Assembly: GCA_019703815.1 (NCBI GenBank) | Contig: AP023052.1 | Coordinates: 310,001-374,000, forward strand | Source: Thaumasiovibrio occultus | GTDB lineage: Bacteria; Pseudomonadota; Gammaproteobacteria; Enterobacterales; Vibrionaceae | Direction: 5' to 3' | DNA: 64,000 bases | Shown: piece by piece, positions 20,258 through 30,867 of the stretch | Layout of the letters: each line of letters opens with the position of its first letter | Position numbering within the stretch: the stretch's first letter is position 1 | The notes under the pieces: model-generated | The model's input: only the letters and a program-made list of their open reading frames with translations | What the model was told of the DNA's origin: nothing | Database searches by the model: none | Made by a program: the position numbers and the translations under genes

Positions 20258-21235
20258 TTATTGAATGACAGCCTGTTGCCATTCGCGGATCCAGTTGCGG
20301 CGGTTTTGTTGTACTTCTTCCGCACTGAACTCAAGCACTTTTGATGGCAGAGTGAGCTGCTCATAGCCTTTTGGCAACTCAACCGCGGTGACTGGGTACA
20401 TCCAGTTGCCGGTTGGCATCGCATTTTGGAACTTATCGCTGAGGATAAACTGCATAAATTGATCGGCTAGCTCAGGGTGTGGGCTATTTGCCAGTTTGGC
20501 GGCGACTTCCACTTGCATGTAGTGACCTTCCGTAAAATCGGCGGCGACGTACTGGCTCTTCTCTTCAGCAATGATGTGATAAGCCGGCGAGGTGGTGTAA
20601 GACAGTACCATGTCGGCTTCACCTTCCAAGAATAGGCTGTAGGCTTCCGACCAACCCTTAGTGACCGTTACGGTTTTCTCTGCCAATTGCTGCCATGCTG
20701 CAGGCGCGTCATCGCCATACAGGCTCTTGATCCACAGCATCAAGCCTTGGCCCGGTGTTGAGGTGCGCGGATCTTGGTAGATCACGCTGATGTCATCACG
20801 CGCGAGCAGATCGCTCATGTTCGCCGGCGGGTTAGCGAGTTTGGTGTTGTCGTAGACAAAGGCAAAGTAACCGAAATCGTAAGGGACGAAGACGTTGTCG
20901 CTCCAACCGTTAGGCAGCGCGAGCGTGCTGGTATCAACGCTATGTTCAGCAAGAAGGCCGGTGGCTTTGGCTTCGGCGATCAGGTTGTTATCAAGGCCGA
21001 GCACGATATCGGCATTGCTATGCTCACCTTCCATGCGCAGGCGGTTAAGAATAGACACACCATCATCGAGCGCCACAAAATCCAACGTACACGCACATTC
21101 GGCTTCAAATGCGGCTTTCACTGTTGGCCCCGGCCCCCAGTCACTGGCAAACGAGCTGTACGTATACACGGTGAGGGTTTCTGCGCTGGCGGGCAGAGCA
21201 AGAAGGGCAGCAGTTAATGCCAATGGGTATTTCAT
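20258..21235 (-). CDS. thiB: Thiamine-binding periplasmic protein
   Basis: ThiB (TbpA) binds thiamine, thiamine monophosphate and pyrophosphate in the periplasm. The 325-residue protein has a signal peptide (MKYPLALTAALLALPASA) and the mature start ETLTVYTYSSFASDWGPGP, which matches the family. TFEAECACTLDF-like and KGWSEAYSLFLEGEADMVLSY segments are typical of this binding-protein class. The frame is open 18 residues further upstream, but only the MKY start gives a proper signal peptide. No TPP riboswitch was seen upstream, unlike in E. coli. Confidence 0.92.
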   Translation of the reverse strand: MKYPLALTAALLALPASAETLTVYTYSSFASDWGPGPTVKAAFEAECACTLDFVALDDGVSILNRLRMEGEHSNADIVLGLDNNLIAEAKATGLLAEHSVDTSTLALPNGWSDNVFVPYDFGYFAFVYDNTKLANPPANMSDLLARDDISVIYQDPRTSTPGQGLMLWIKSLYGDDAPAAWQQLAEKTVTVTKGWSEAYSLFLEGEADMVLSYTTSPAYHIIAEEKSQYVAADFTEGHYMQVEVAAKLANSPHPELADQFMQFILSDKFQNAMPTGNWMYPVTAVELPKGYEQLTLPSKVLEFSAEEVQQNRRNWIREWQQAVIQ

Positions 21236-21511
21236 GTGAGCTCCTTGAATTAGCGTGTCTGTGAACGGGGTTAACCGGCAGACCGTCATTTCCTAAATAA
21301 TGTAATAGTTAATACGACGTTGGCTCGTTACTTCGATGTGAAATAGCGGTAGCGGCGTGGCCGAGAATACCAGCGAGTTAAGCGCTCATTTTGCGCTTGC
21401 CGTCTCGATGTGTTGCCGTCTTTTAAGAATGCGACTCATTGTAGCGGTGAATGGCGAAGCTGTGAATGGCAAGAGGGAAATGCGTGGTGCTTACCAGAAC
21501 GTGGAAGCGAA
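21236..21511. other. Gene-free interval between thiB and leuD
   Basis: Together with the leuD terminator this interval spans about 350 bases. It should hold the thiB promoter on the minus strand. I looked for the conserved TPP-riboswitch boxes (CTGAGA, ACCTGA and the distal GCG-containing box) on the minus strand and found none. No gene is supported here. Confidence 0.45.
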
Positions 21512-21541
21512 GAAGACAAAAGGCAGTCCGAAGACTGCCTT
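21512..21541 (-). terminator. Terminator of the leuABCD operon
   Basis: On the minus strand the perfect 9-bp stem AAGGCAGTC / GACTGCCTT with a TTCG tetraloop is followed by TTTTGT. It lies 43 bases after the leuD stop. Confidence 0.85.
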
Positions 21542-21583
21542 AATCTGGGTGAAAGCCATTGGTTCTGCTTTGAAGATAAATTC

Positions 21584-22186
21584 TTAGCGTAAGAAGGCCG
21601 GAATATTGGCTTCGTACTGAGCGATCTTCTCTTCGTGTTGCAGTGTTAGACCGATGTTGTCCAAGCCATTGAGCAAACAGTGGCGGCGGAACGCGTCGAT
21701 TTCGAACGTATAGACTTGACCGTCTGCGCGCACTTCCATCGCTTCGAGATCAACGGTGATCTCGGCGCCTTCATTCGCATCGACATACTTAAACAGTGCA
21801 TCGACTTCCGCTTCTTGCAGACGTACCGGCACCATTTGGTTGTTGATTGAGTTGCCGTAGAAGATATCGGCAAAGCTTGGCGCGATCATCACTTTGATGC
21901 CGTAATCATCCAGCGCCCACGGAGCGTGTTCGCGAGACGAGCCACAACCGAAGTTTTCGCGAGCAAGCAAAATGCTGGCACCTTGGTAGCGCGGCGCATT
22001 CATGACAAAATCAGGATTGTCTTGCTCGCCGGCATCGTCTAAAAAGCGCCAGTCGTGAAACAAGTGCTTACCAAAGCCGATGCGGTTAACCTTTTGCAGA
22101 AACTGCTTCGGGATGATTGCGTCGGTATCGACGTTCGCTGCATCCAGAGGGACAGCTAACCCCGTGTGTTGTTTAATACCAGCCAT
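21584..22186 (-). CDS. leuD: 3-isopropylmalate dehydratase, small subunit
   Basis: LeuD is the swivel subunit of isopropylmalate isomerase, which pairs with LeuC to convert 2- to 3-isopropylmalate in leucine synthesis. The 200-residue protein carries [11 protein letters not shown] near the N-terminus and the family motif [16 protein letters not shown]. It is the last gene of leuABCD, 11 bases downstream of leuC. Confidence 0.96.
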   Translation of the reverse strand: MAGIKQHTGLAVPLDAANVDTDAIIPKQFLQKVNRIGFGKHLFHDWRFLDDAGEQDNPDFVMNAPRYQGASILLARENFGCGSSREHAPWALDDYGIKVMIAPSFADIFYGNSINNQMVPVRLQEAEVDALFKYVDANEGAEITVDLEAMEVRADGQVYTFEIDAFRRHCLLNGLDNIGLTLQHEEKIAQYEANIPAFLR

Positions 22187-22197
22187 GCTGTCTCTCC

Positions 22198-23598
22198 TTA
22201 TAGCTCACGAATGTCAACGAAGTGACCGGCAACCGCTGCGGCTGCCGCCATCGCAGGGCTGACCAAGTGGGTACGGCCATCACGGCCTTGGCGACCTTCA
22301 AAGTTACGGTTACTGGTCGATGCGCAACGCTCTCCTGGTCCTAGACGGTCATTGTTCATTGCCAAGCACATAGAACATCCCGGTAGGCGCCATTCAAAGC
22401 CGGCGTCGATAAAGATCTTATCCAACCCTTCTTGCTCTGCTTGGGCTTTGACTTGCTCTGAGCCCGGTACAACAAGGGCTTGCACATTGGCGGCCACTTT
22501 ACGCCCTTTGGCAATGGCCGCTGCAGCGCGCATATCTTCGATGCGAGAGTTAGTGCACGAGCCGATGAAGACTTTGTCGATAGAAAAGTCAGACAATTTC
22601 TTACCCGCTTCCAAGCCCATATAGGCCAGTGCTTTTTCTGCTGAGGCGCGCTCGATAGGATCGTTGAACGACGCTGGCTGAGGAATAACGCCATCAATCG
22701 CCATCACTTGGCCTGGGTTGGTGCCCCAAGTGACCTGCGGCTTGATGTCGGCACCATTGAGGGTAACTACCGCATCAAACTTTGCGCCTTCATCGGTGTG
22801 CAAGGTTTTCCAGTAAGCGACGGCATCTTCCCAATCTTGACCGGTTGGCGAGAACTTACGGCCTTTGAGGTATTCAAAGGTGGTCTCATCCGGCGCAATC
22901 AAACCGGCTTTGGCGCCGAGCTCAATCGCCATGTTACACACCGTCATGCGTCCTTCCATGGTGAGATCGGTGATCCCTTCACCACAGAATTCCACCACAT
23001 AACCGGTACCACCCGCTGCGGTGGTTTCACCGATGATCGCAAGCACGATATCTTTGGCGGTGATCCCTTCGGCCACTTTGCCTTTGACTTCGATTTTCAT
23101 CGTTTTCGCGCGCGATTGTTTTAAGGTTTGCGTCGCGAGGACGTGTTCTACTTCTGAGGTACCAATACCGAAAGCCAGTGCACCAAATGCGCCGTGGGTT
23201 GCGGTGTGCGAGTCACCACAAACGATAGTGGTACCTGGCAGGGTGATCCCGAGCTCAGGACCCATCACATGAACGATGCCTTGGTATGGGTGGTTCAGAT
23301 CGTACAAGGTGACGCCAAACTCTTCACAGTTCTTAGCCAAGGTTTCCATTTGGATACGCGCCATTTCACCCGAGGCATTGATGTCTTTGGTGGTGGTCGA
23401 TACGTTGTGATCCATGGTGGCGAAGGTTTTGCTAACCTGACGCACGGGACGGCCTTGAGCACGCAAGCCATCAAAGGCTTGCGGCGAGGTGACTTCGTGG
23501 ACTAGGTGACGGTCGATGTAGAGGATTGGGTTCTCACCCTCTGCCGCCACCGCGACGTGCGCGTCATACACTTTTTCGTATAAGGTCTTTGCTGACAT
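22198..23598 (-). CDS. leuC: 3-isopropylmalate dehydratase, large subunit
   Basis: LeuC is the [4Fe-4S] aconitase-like subunit of isopropylmalate isomerase. The 466-residue length equals E. coli LeuC. The cluster cysteines lie in [12 protein letters not shown] (about 347) and in [11 protein letters not shown] (about 407 and 410). [13 protein letters not shown] is the conserved substrate-site segment. It lies between leuB and leuD in the operon. Confidence 0.97.
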   Translation of the reverse strand: MSAKTLYEKVYDAHVAVAAEGENPILYIDRHLVHEVTSPQAFDGLRAQGRPVRQVSKTFATMDHNVSTTTKDINASGEMARIQMETLAKNCEEFGVTLYDLNHPYQGIVHVMGPELGITLPGTTIVCGDSHTATHGAFGALAFGIGTSEVEHVLATQTLKQSRAKTMKIEVKGKVAEGITAKDIVLAIIGETTAAGGTGYVVEFCGEGITDLTMEGRMTVCNMAIELGAKAGLIAPDETTFEYLKGRKFSPTGQDWEDAVAYWKTLHTDEGAKFDAVVTLNGADIKPQVTWGTNPGQVMAIDGVIPQPASFNDPIERASAEKALAYMGLEAGKKLSDFSIDKVFIGSCTNSRIEDMRAAAAIAKGRKVAANVQALVVPGSEQVKAQAEQEGLDKIFIDAGFEWRLPGCSMCLAMNNDRLGPGERCASTSNRNFEGRQGRDGRTHLVSPAMAAAAAVAGHFVDIREL

Positions 23599-23641
23599 TG
23601 CTCAATTATCCTTATTGCTTACGCCGAATTTCGCTGGTGAC

Positions 23642-26286
<2,645 letters not shown>

Positions 26287-26335
26287 TGCTCGGTTCCTTA
26301 TTGGCTGTCTTCGCTGTCGCACCTGCGGGCTGAAA

Positions 26336-26364
26336 CAAAAAACCCGCGCTTCGGCGCGGGTTTT
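26336..26364 (-). terminator. Leucine operon attenuator
   Basis: Between leuL and leuA, on the minus strand, a perfect 9-bp GC-rich stem AACCCGCGC / GCGCGGGTT with a 4-base loop is followed by a T run. It lies 36 bases after the leuL stop, which is the position expected for a ribosome-controlled attenuator. Stalling of the leader ribosome at leucine codons would prevent its formation. Confidence 0.88.
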
Positions 26365-26397
26365 TTTGCTGTTCTTTGTGGGTTTAGATTTCGTCCA

Positions 26398-26460
26398 CTA
26401 GCATCCCGCGCGATAAGTCACGATAAGCAGGAGGCTGAGGAGTAAACGAAATTGATTCAT
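26398..26460 (-). CDS. leuL: Leucine operon leader peptide
   Basis: This 20-residue open frame begins MNQFR, continues with LLLSLLLIV and ends in RAGC before a TAG stop. Six of its seven residues 6-12 are leucine, encoded by TTA, CTC, CTC, AGC (Ser), CTC, CTG, CTT. This is the hallmark of a leu leader peptide: when charged tRNA-Leu is scarce, the ribosome stalls in the run and the downstream attenuator does not form. It sits about 27 bases after the predicted transcription start and 36 bases before the attenuator stem. Confidence 0.92.
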   Translation of the reverse strand: MNQFRLLLSLLLIVTYRAGC

Positions 26461-26493
26461 AAATTCAAAATTCCCAACTAAGTATTAACAATG

Positions 26494-26521
26494 AATATCA
26501 AATTACTGTGGGTGACGTCAA
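26494..26521 (-). promoter_or_regulatory. Predicted leu operon promoter
   Basis: On the minus strand TTGACG (26521-26516) and GATATT (26499-26494) are separated by 16 bases, a plausible sigma70 promoter. Transcription would start near 26487, giving a short 5' region before leuL. Confidence 0.6.
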
Positions 26522-27025
26522 GGTTTGTGTGCGTTTTTTATTCTTTTGTTTTGTAAGGTGTTGTTTTTTATCGGTATGGCATAATGGCATGAATCGTCTC
26601 ACTGTTGTGTTTATTGAATTAAATTTCAGCTAAAATGAATGGCTAAGCTTTTGGTTTTTTCGCATTATCTAATCATTGATTGCGGTGTGGTTTTTAATTC
26701 TGCTTATTGTTAATAACTAAGTTATTAACTCTGTCTTGTTGTGCTGGGACAGTTTGGCGGTATTGCATAAATCTTAGCCGTACGGGTTTGCTGTTTGCCG
26801 ACGAGGCTGTGGCGCTTATCAGCTCTGCGAGCGGCTACACAGGAGGAGACGGGAAATGGCGATGTTGGCAGCTAGAGGCTTTGGTCTGTGGACAAGGTTG
26901 TCGAGCGAAAGGCCGTTGATTGAGATCCTGGGGATCCAAAGCCGATTGAGCGCAAGCTTGTGAATAGAGAAGGCTGCTGCTCAGTGTGTCAGCGACCAAA
27001 GCGCGACTGATAAAAAGTGGCAGGC
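26522..27025. other. AT-rich gene-free interval upstream of leu
   Basis: This roughly 500-base interval separates the leu promoter from the antiporter unit. Its leu-proximal part is AT-rich with long T runs, as seen upstream of H-NS/LeuO-controlled promoters. It contains a perfect 21-bp palindrome at 26709-26729 (listed separately). No convincing gene is present; an open frame at 26707-26919 begins inside the palindrome and has no ribosome site. Confidence 0.45.
26709..26729. promoter_or_regulatory. Perfect 21-bp palindrome, candidate operator
   Basis: GTTAATAACT and AGTTATTAAC are exact inverted copies around a single central A. Arms of ten matching bases are well beyond what is expected in a short interval. 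The site lies about 190 bases upstream of the predicted leu -35 box. LeuO is a natural candidate ligand because leuO lies nearby, but this is inference. Confidence 0.5.
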
Positions 27026-27027
27026 AT

Positions 27028-27053
27028 AAAAAAGGGAAGCCCAAAGGCTTCCC
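27028..27053 (-). terminator. Terminator of the antiporter unit
   Basis: On the minus strand an 8-bp stem GGGAAGCC / GGCTTCCC with a short loop is followed by TTTTTT. It lies just beyond the stop of the 24-residue membrane peptide, so that peptide and the antiporter form one transcription unit. Confidence 0.85.
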
Positions 27054-27067
27054 ACTAAAATCGTTGG

Positions 27068-27142
27068 CTAGCGACTTACCAAGATTGAAATCAGGAAGAT
27101 CGCCATCATTCCGGCCAGTAGTTTAAGCTCTAACTTTTTCAT
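27068..27142 (-). CDS. 24-residue single-span membrane peptide
   Basis: I do not recognise this short gene, but it looks real. Its ATG follows a strong GGAGG ribosome site by six bases, it overlaps the 3' end of the antiporter gene by 20 bases, and a good terminator begins 15 bases after its stop. The peptide starts MKKLELK, has one hydrophobic span (LLAGMMAIFLISILV) and ends SR. The layout, with positive and charged residues at the start and a single helix, resembles small membrane proteins that bind or regulate transporters. A role as an antiporter accessory subunit is inferred from the overlap. Confidence 0.7.
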   Translation of the reverse strand: MKKLELKLLAGMMAIFLISILVSR

Positions 27143-28292
27143 GGTGTACCTCCGTTGAGTTATTCAGAATCAGGTTGCGCGCGATTGTGATAAACCATCC
27201 CGTCAGGATGAGGTTTAGGGCTAACGACAGCATGCCGATGGTGACAATCGGACCACCGAAGCCGTAGCCGATGCTGATCATCAGAACACCTGCGCCAACT
27301 TCGCCTCGTGGCCACATGCCGATCGAGAGGGCTAAGCGTTCTTTAACCGTGGCTTCCTTGCGGTAACAAAACAGGGGAAACATTTTGCCAATATTTGAGA
27401 TGATGGTGACCATCAATACGTGGAGCAGAACTTCGTCCATTGGCATGGCTGGCAGGGTACCAGTTACGCTGGTCGCAGCGACTGATGTGTCTGCGCCCCC
27501 GAAAATCTGCGGTAGGCTAAGCCCTACCAACACCATAAATATTGCCGCAACTCCGGTAGAAAAACGTTGATCTACCTCAGACTCATGCTGAGATTTCATC
27601 ATGCAGCCCAACACAAACGCTGGCAGTAGGACTTCAAAGTGGGTGCCTGTTGCCATGTAGAAACTTTTTGATGCTACCGCGATGATCACCGCGTAGATCA
27701 AGATCGCCGGTGCTGACGATGGGATCGCCCATTGGTGCATGTAGCGATAACCCAGCACCAAAAACAGCGCCATCAAAGCTAAGGTGATCCCTAAAGAGGC
27801 ATTCCAACCGACTAAGACAACGGTCAGCGGGATCATCAGGAGCACGGTATCGAGATCATCGAAGATCGCTAAGATACGGGCCTTGTTAAACATCCATGTT
27901 GCACCGAGTCCCGCTGCTGCAAGCATCGCAAACAGTACCCCGGCAGAGGTCGGCGCGGCAAAGCGGCCGATGACGAGCGATTCTTTCCATGCATCGGCGT
28001 TAGACCAAAACTCTGGCGGCATCACGGCGAAGACAAAGTACACCACCACACCAATCCACGGGAAGGTGGCGGTGGTCATCGCGATGGCGTAATCCCAGCC
28101 GTACTGCTTTAGGTTGGTTTTATCGAGTTCAAATTCACGACCGACATTGATCATGATGTAAGACAGTGCCGTCATTGTCAGTACCATCAGCACGGATGAT
28201 AACGACTGATAAGCAGGAAACAGTGACGGTAGTATTTGTGAGGCGATCAGTCCGAGCAACAGGAGTGCTGAGTACAACATCACTTTCTTCAT
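27123..28292 (-). CDS. CPA-type cation:proton antiporter
   Basis: This 389-residue inner-membrane protein has about 11-13 hydrophobic segments and resembles the monovalent cation:proton antiporter (CPA2, Na_H_Exchanger) family. Family-like features include the acidic residues in IFDDLDTVLLMIPL, the polar break in LIYAVIIAVASKSF, and PRGEVGAGVLMISIGYG near the C-terminus. No cytoplasmic TrkA-type nucleotide-binding domain follows, so it is not a full Kef system. It probably exchanges Na+ or K+ for protons, which fits a marine or halophilic lifestyle. A tiny membrane peptide gene overlaps its end. Confidence 0.82.
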   Translation of the reverse strand: MKKVMLYSALLLLGLIASQILPSLFPAYQSLSSVLMVLTMTALSYIMINVGREFELDKTNLKQYGWDYAIAMTTATFPWIGVVVYFVFAVMPPEFWSNADAWKESLVIGRFAAPTSAGVLFAMLAAAGLGATWMFNKARILAIFDDLDTVLLMIPLTVVLVGWNASLGITLALMALFLVLGYRYMHQWAIPSSAPAILIYAVIIAVASKSFYMATGTHFEVLLPAFVLGCMMKSQHESEVDQRFSTGVAAIFMVLVGLSLPQIFGGADTSVAATSVTGTLPAMPMDEVLLHVLMVTIISNIGKMFPLFCYRKEATVKERLALSIGMWPRGEVGAGVLMISIGYGFGGPIVTIGMLSLALNLILTGWFITIARNLILNNSTEVHHEKVRA

Positions 28293-28923
28293 AGAGTACC
28301 TTCATCCTTGTCCAGCACCTTGGCTGGAATTCGTTGGGTTGAATGCAACGTGGGTAATCCGCCACGTTAGAAATTCACGAAGTTAATGAAGACATCCTAG
28401 CGAAAAGAATTATGACAAATATTTATAAAGTGGTGCAATTTAAGAAAGGCTGTAACAGGGGAAACAAAGGCATAAATAAATATGACAAAGTGTTACTGAA
28501 TATAAATAGAAAATGGTAGCTCTACGGAGGAAGGAAAAATATGTCCCGCGATATTTCGGCTTTTTCGAATAAATATTGCGGAATAGACGTGTTATATCCG
28601 ATTTTTTAAAAACTGCAAGTTTTGATAAAAACGATAGTCTACTAAAAATAAAAGAATAATTTGTCTGATGAATAATATGGCAAAGGATCGTTTTCACCGC
28701 TTTGCCTTACGATTTGCACTGGATAATTCGCACTGAACCAGTAGCGTTGAAAACGTTGCGCCTTTCCGATCGTCATAAATCTTCCTCACAGACGTCACCA
28801 TGCTGTCATAGCCGCTGCCTAGGCTGAATGGAAAGGGAAAAGTGCGGCCTGGGCGCTTATCTGTAAATGGCTAGGCTGACGAGCGTGCGGTTTAGTGACC
28901 GCCCGTATTGTGAGGAATGAACC
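28293..28923. other. Gene-free interval with structured antiporter leader
   Basis: The 630-base interval is strongly AT-rich in its centre (about 28390-28690). Directly upstream of the antiporter on the minus strand are three short hairpins: TCCAGC/GCTGGA (28311-28328), CGTTG/CAACG (28332-28350) and AACGTGG/CCACGTT (28347-28368). The last two share bases 28347-28350, so they exclude each other. A minus-strand open frame at 28440-28697 lacks a ribosome site and a recognisable protein, so I do not count it. The PAP2 promoter should lie near the right end. Confidence 0.45.
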
Positions 28924-29433
28924 ATGCTATTGTTTGCTCCAATCCAACGGTTTGATTACGCGGTATCGACTTGGTGTCTGTGCCATCGCTTTAACCACTA
29001 CACCGCAAGGGCGAGTCGTTTGATCTCCCGTACGGGCGATGGCCACTTATATCTGCTGGTGGCGCTACTGGTGATGGTGGCTGATCGCCCGGCCAGTTTC
29101 GGCTTTGTCAAAACCGGGCTGACCGCATTTGCGATTGAGTTGCCCATCTACTTTTTGCTCAAGAACCTGTTCAAGCGCAATCGCCCGCAGCGCCTTCCTA
29201 GCTTTGTCCAGCCGTCTGATCGCTACAGTTTGCCATCTGGTCACACCGCCGCCGCGTTTTTGATGGCATTACTTATTGTTAGCTTTTACCCCGCATTGGG
29301 GTGGTTGGTATGGCCTTGGGCAGCGTTAGTGGGGCTATCGCGGGTGTTGTTAGGCGTTCATTTTATTACCGATATCGTCGCCGGGATCGCTCTAGGGCTC
29401 GGTGCGGCGTTTTTTGCACTGGAGGTGCAATGA
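28924..29433 (+). CDS. PAP2 family phosphatase
   Basis: This 169-residue membrane protein has the acid-phosphatase signature of the PAP2 family: KRNRP in the first part, SLPSGHTAAAF with the catalytic His, and SRVLLGVHFITD with the nucleophilic His and supporting Asp. Such proteins dephosphorylate membrane lipids such as phosphatidate, phosphatidylglycerophosphate or undecaprenyl pyrophosphate. It is translationally coupled (ATGA overlap) to a glycosyltransferase gene, which suggests a shared role in glycolipid or lipid-carrier metabolism; this is inference. Confidence 0.88.
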   Translation: MLLFAPIQRFDYAVSTWCLCHRFNHYTARASRLISRTGDGHLYLLVALLVMVADRPASFGFVKTGLTAFAIELPIYFLLKNLFKRNRPQRLPSFVQPSDRYSLPSGHTAAAFLMALLIVSFYPALGWLVWPWAALVGLSRVLLGVHFITDIVAGIALGLGAAFFALEVQ

Positions 29434-30539
29434 AAATACTGTATGGGGTGCAAGGCACGGGAAACGGGCATATTTCACGGGCAAGAGAAATGGCGCGTGC
29501 CTTTAAGCAACTGGGCGCGTCGGTTGATTTCGTCTTTAGCGGTCGTGAGCGCGAGCGCTTTTTTGATATGACGATTTTTGACGACTTTGCGGTAAAGCGA
29601 GGTCTGACATTTATTTCCGAGAAAGGCAAAATCAATCATCTTAAAACAGCGATTCAGAGCAAGCCGCTGCACTTTCTGCGCGAAATCCGCGACTTTGATG
29701 TCACTGGTTACGATGTGGTGTTGAATGACTTTGAACCCGTATCGGCGTGGGCAGCGAAGCGCCAGCGCGTGCCTGTGATTGGGATCAGTCACCAGTGCGC
29801 GTTTTTACACCCAGTGCCGGTAAAAGGACAAAACCTGCTAGATAAGCTGGTGATCAACCAGTTCGCGCCGGCCGATGTACGTTTAGGCTTGCACTGGTAT
29901 CACTTTGGTCAGTCAATTTTACCGCCGATCATTCCGATCATGCCACCAGAGAAGATCTGCAATAACGGAGAAGTATTGGTTTATCTGCCCTTCGAGTCGT
30001 TAGACGCTGTGGGCGCACTATTGGGGCGCTTTAAGGACGTGATATTCAATTGCTATCACCCCGAGGTGAGCCAAGAGCAGCAGCACGACAATATTGTGTG
30101 GCACCCACTGTCACAAGTCGGTTTTCATGCGCATTTGCAATCGTGCGCGGGGGTGATTGCCAACGGTGGTTTTGAGCTACCTTCAGAAGCGATGAGCATA
30201 GGAAAAAAACTGCTATTGAAGCCGTTAAAAGGGCAGTTTGAGCAAGAGTCGAATGTGATGACGCTAGAAATGATGGGGCTGGCGCATACTATGAACACAC
30301 TCAGCCCTAATGCGCTACGTACGTGGCTTGATGCTTGTGCGGTGGGGGCGGTGACGTTCCCGAATGTGGCGGACAGTATCGCCCAGTGGGTGTTGCAAGG
30401 CGGTTTTGATGATCCCCGCTCGCTGTGGGAGCCATTATGGGCAGCGGTACAGTATCCAGAATCTGTCGATGATTTAGTGCAGGAATTTGCGGGTTTGTAT
30501 GGCAATAAAAAAAGGCCAGTTTCGGTGACCAATATGTAA
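29430..30539 (+). CDS. MJ1255/VC2487 family glycosyltransferase
   Basis: This 369-residue protein fits the MJ1255/VC2487 family of predicted GT-B glycosyltransferases. The N-terminus MKILYGVQGTGNGHISRARE is the typical nucleotide-sugar enzyme start with the GxGH motif. The C-terminal half has the donor-site like ANGGFELPSEAMSIGKKLLLKPL. I chose the ATG at 29430 because it overlaps the PAP2 stop as ATGA; an open frame extends further upstream only by reading through the PAP2 gene in another frame. The acceptor is unknown. Coupling with a PAP2 phosphatase points to a lipid-linked substrate. Confidence 0.85.
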   Translation: MKILYGVQGTGNGHISRAREMARAFKQLGASVDFVFSGRERERFFDMTIFDDFAVKRGLTFISEKGKINHLKTAIQSKPLHFLREIRDFDVTGYDVVLNDFEPVSAWAAKRQRVPVIGISHQCAFLHPVPVKGQNLLDKLVINQFAPADVRLGLHWYHFGQSILPPIIPIMPPEKICNNGEVLVYLPFESLDAVGALLGRFKDVIFNCYHPEVSQEQQHDNIVWHPLSQVGFHAHLQSCAGVIANGGFELPSEAMSIGKKLLLKPLKGQFEQESNVMTLEMMGLAHTMNTLSPNALRTWLDACAVGAVTFPNVADSIAQWVLQGGFDDPRSLWEPLWAAVQYPESVDDLVQEFAGLYGNKKRPVSVTNM

Positions 30540-30867
30540 GTTTACTCATAACTTAGTGTAATGAGGCGTGTCGTAATATAACCAGGCGTAACGGTTAGTG
30601 TCAGTGATGAATAAAATACATTGTTGTTAGTATTTAATGAGAGTCAAAAAGACCGACTTGCGCCTTGTAACGGCTATTAAATTTATATGCTTGTAACTAA
30701 AAGACTTTATTTATATGCATCAAGTTTGGTTTATATTCACTAACAATTTCCAATTCGTGTTTTCATTGGTTTGTCATTTTATTTTGGTTAAAAAAGGTGG
30801 TGGTTGATAACGCGTTCAACGTGTTGTATCGACCGTCCACGTGAACTAAATAATGATGAGGCAATGC
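30540..30867. promoter_or_regulatory. AT-rich regulatory region upstream of leuO
   Basis: This interval is AT-rich and contains no gene. TTTATATGC occurs twice (30682-30690 and 30710-30718), 28 bases apart, in the right part. The composition is that expected of an H-NS-silenced, autoregulated leuO promoter region. No hairpin terminator for the preceding gene was identified. Confidence 0.45.

Noticed and set aside
21236-21420. TPP riboswitch upstream of thiB
   Set aside because: Expected from E. coli thiBPQ, but the conserved boxes (CTGAGA, ACCTGA and the distal GCG box) are not present on the minus strand here.
21357-21587. 76-residue frame between thiB and leuD
   Set aside because: It reads through the leuD terminator hairpin, which is a better explanation of the sequence.
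26707-26919. 70-residue frame upstream of leu
   Set aside because: It starts inside the palindrome, has no ribosome site and no recognisable sequence.
28440-28697. 85-residue minus-strand open frame in the AT-rich interval
   Set aside because: No ribosome site, no recognisable domain, composition follows the AT-rich background and no neighbouring promoter or terminator fits.
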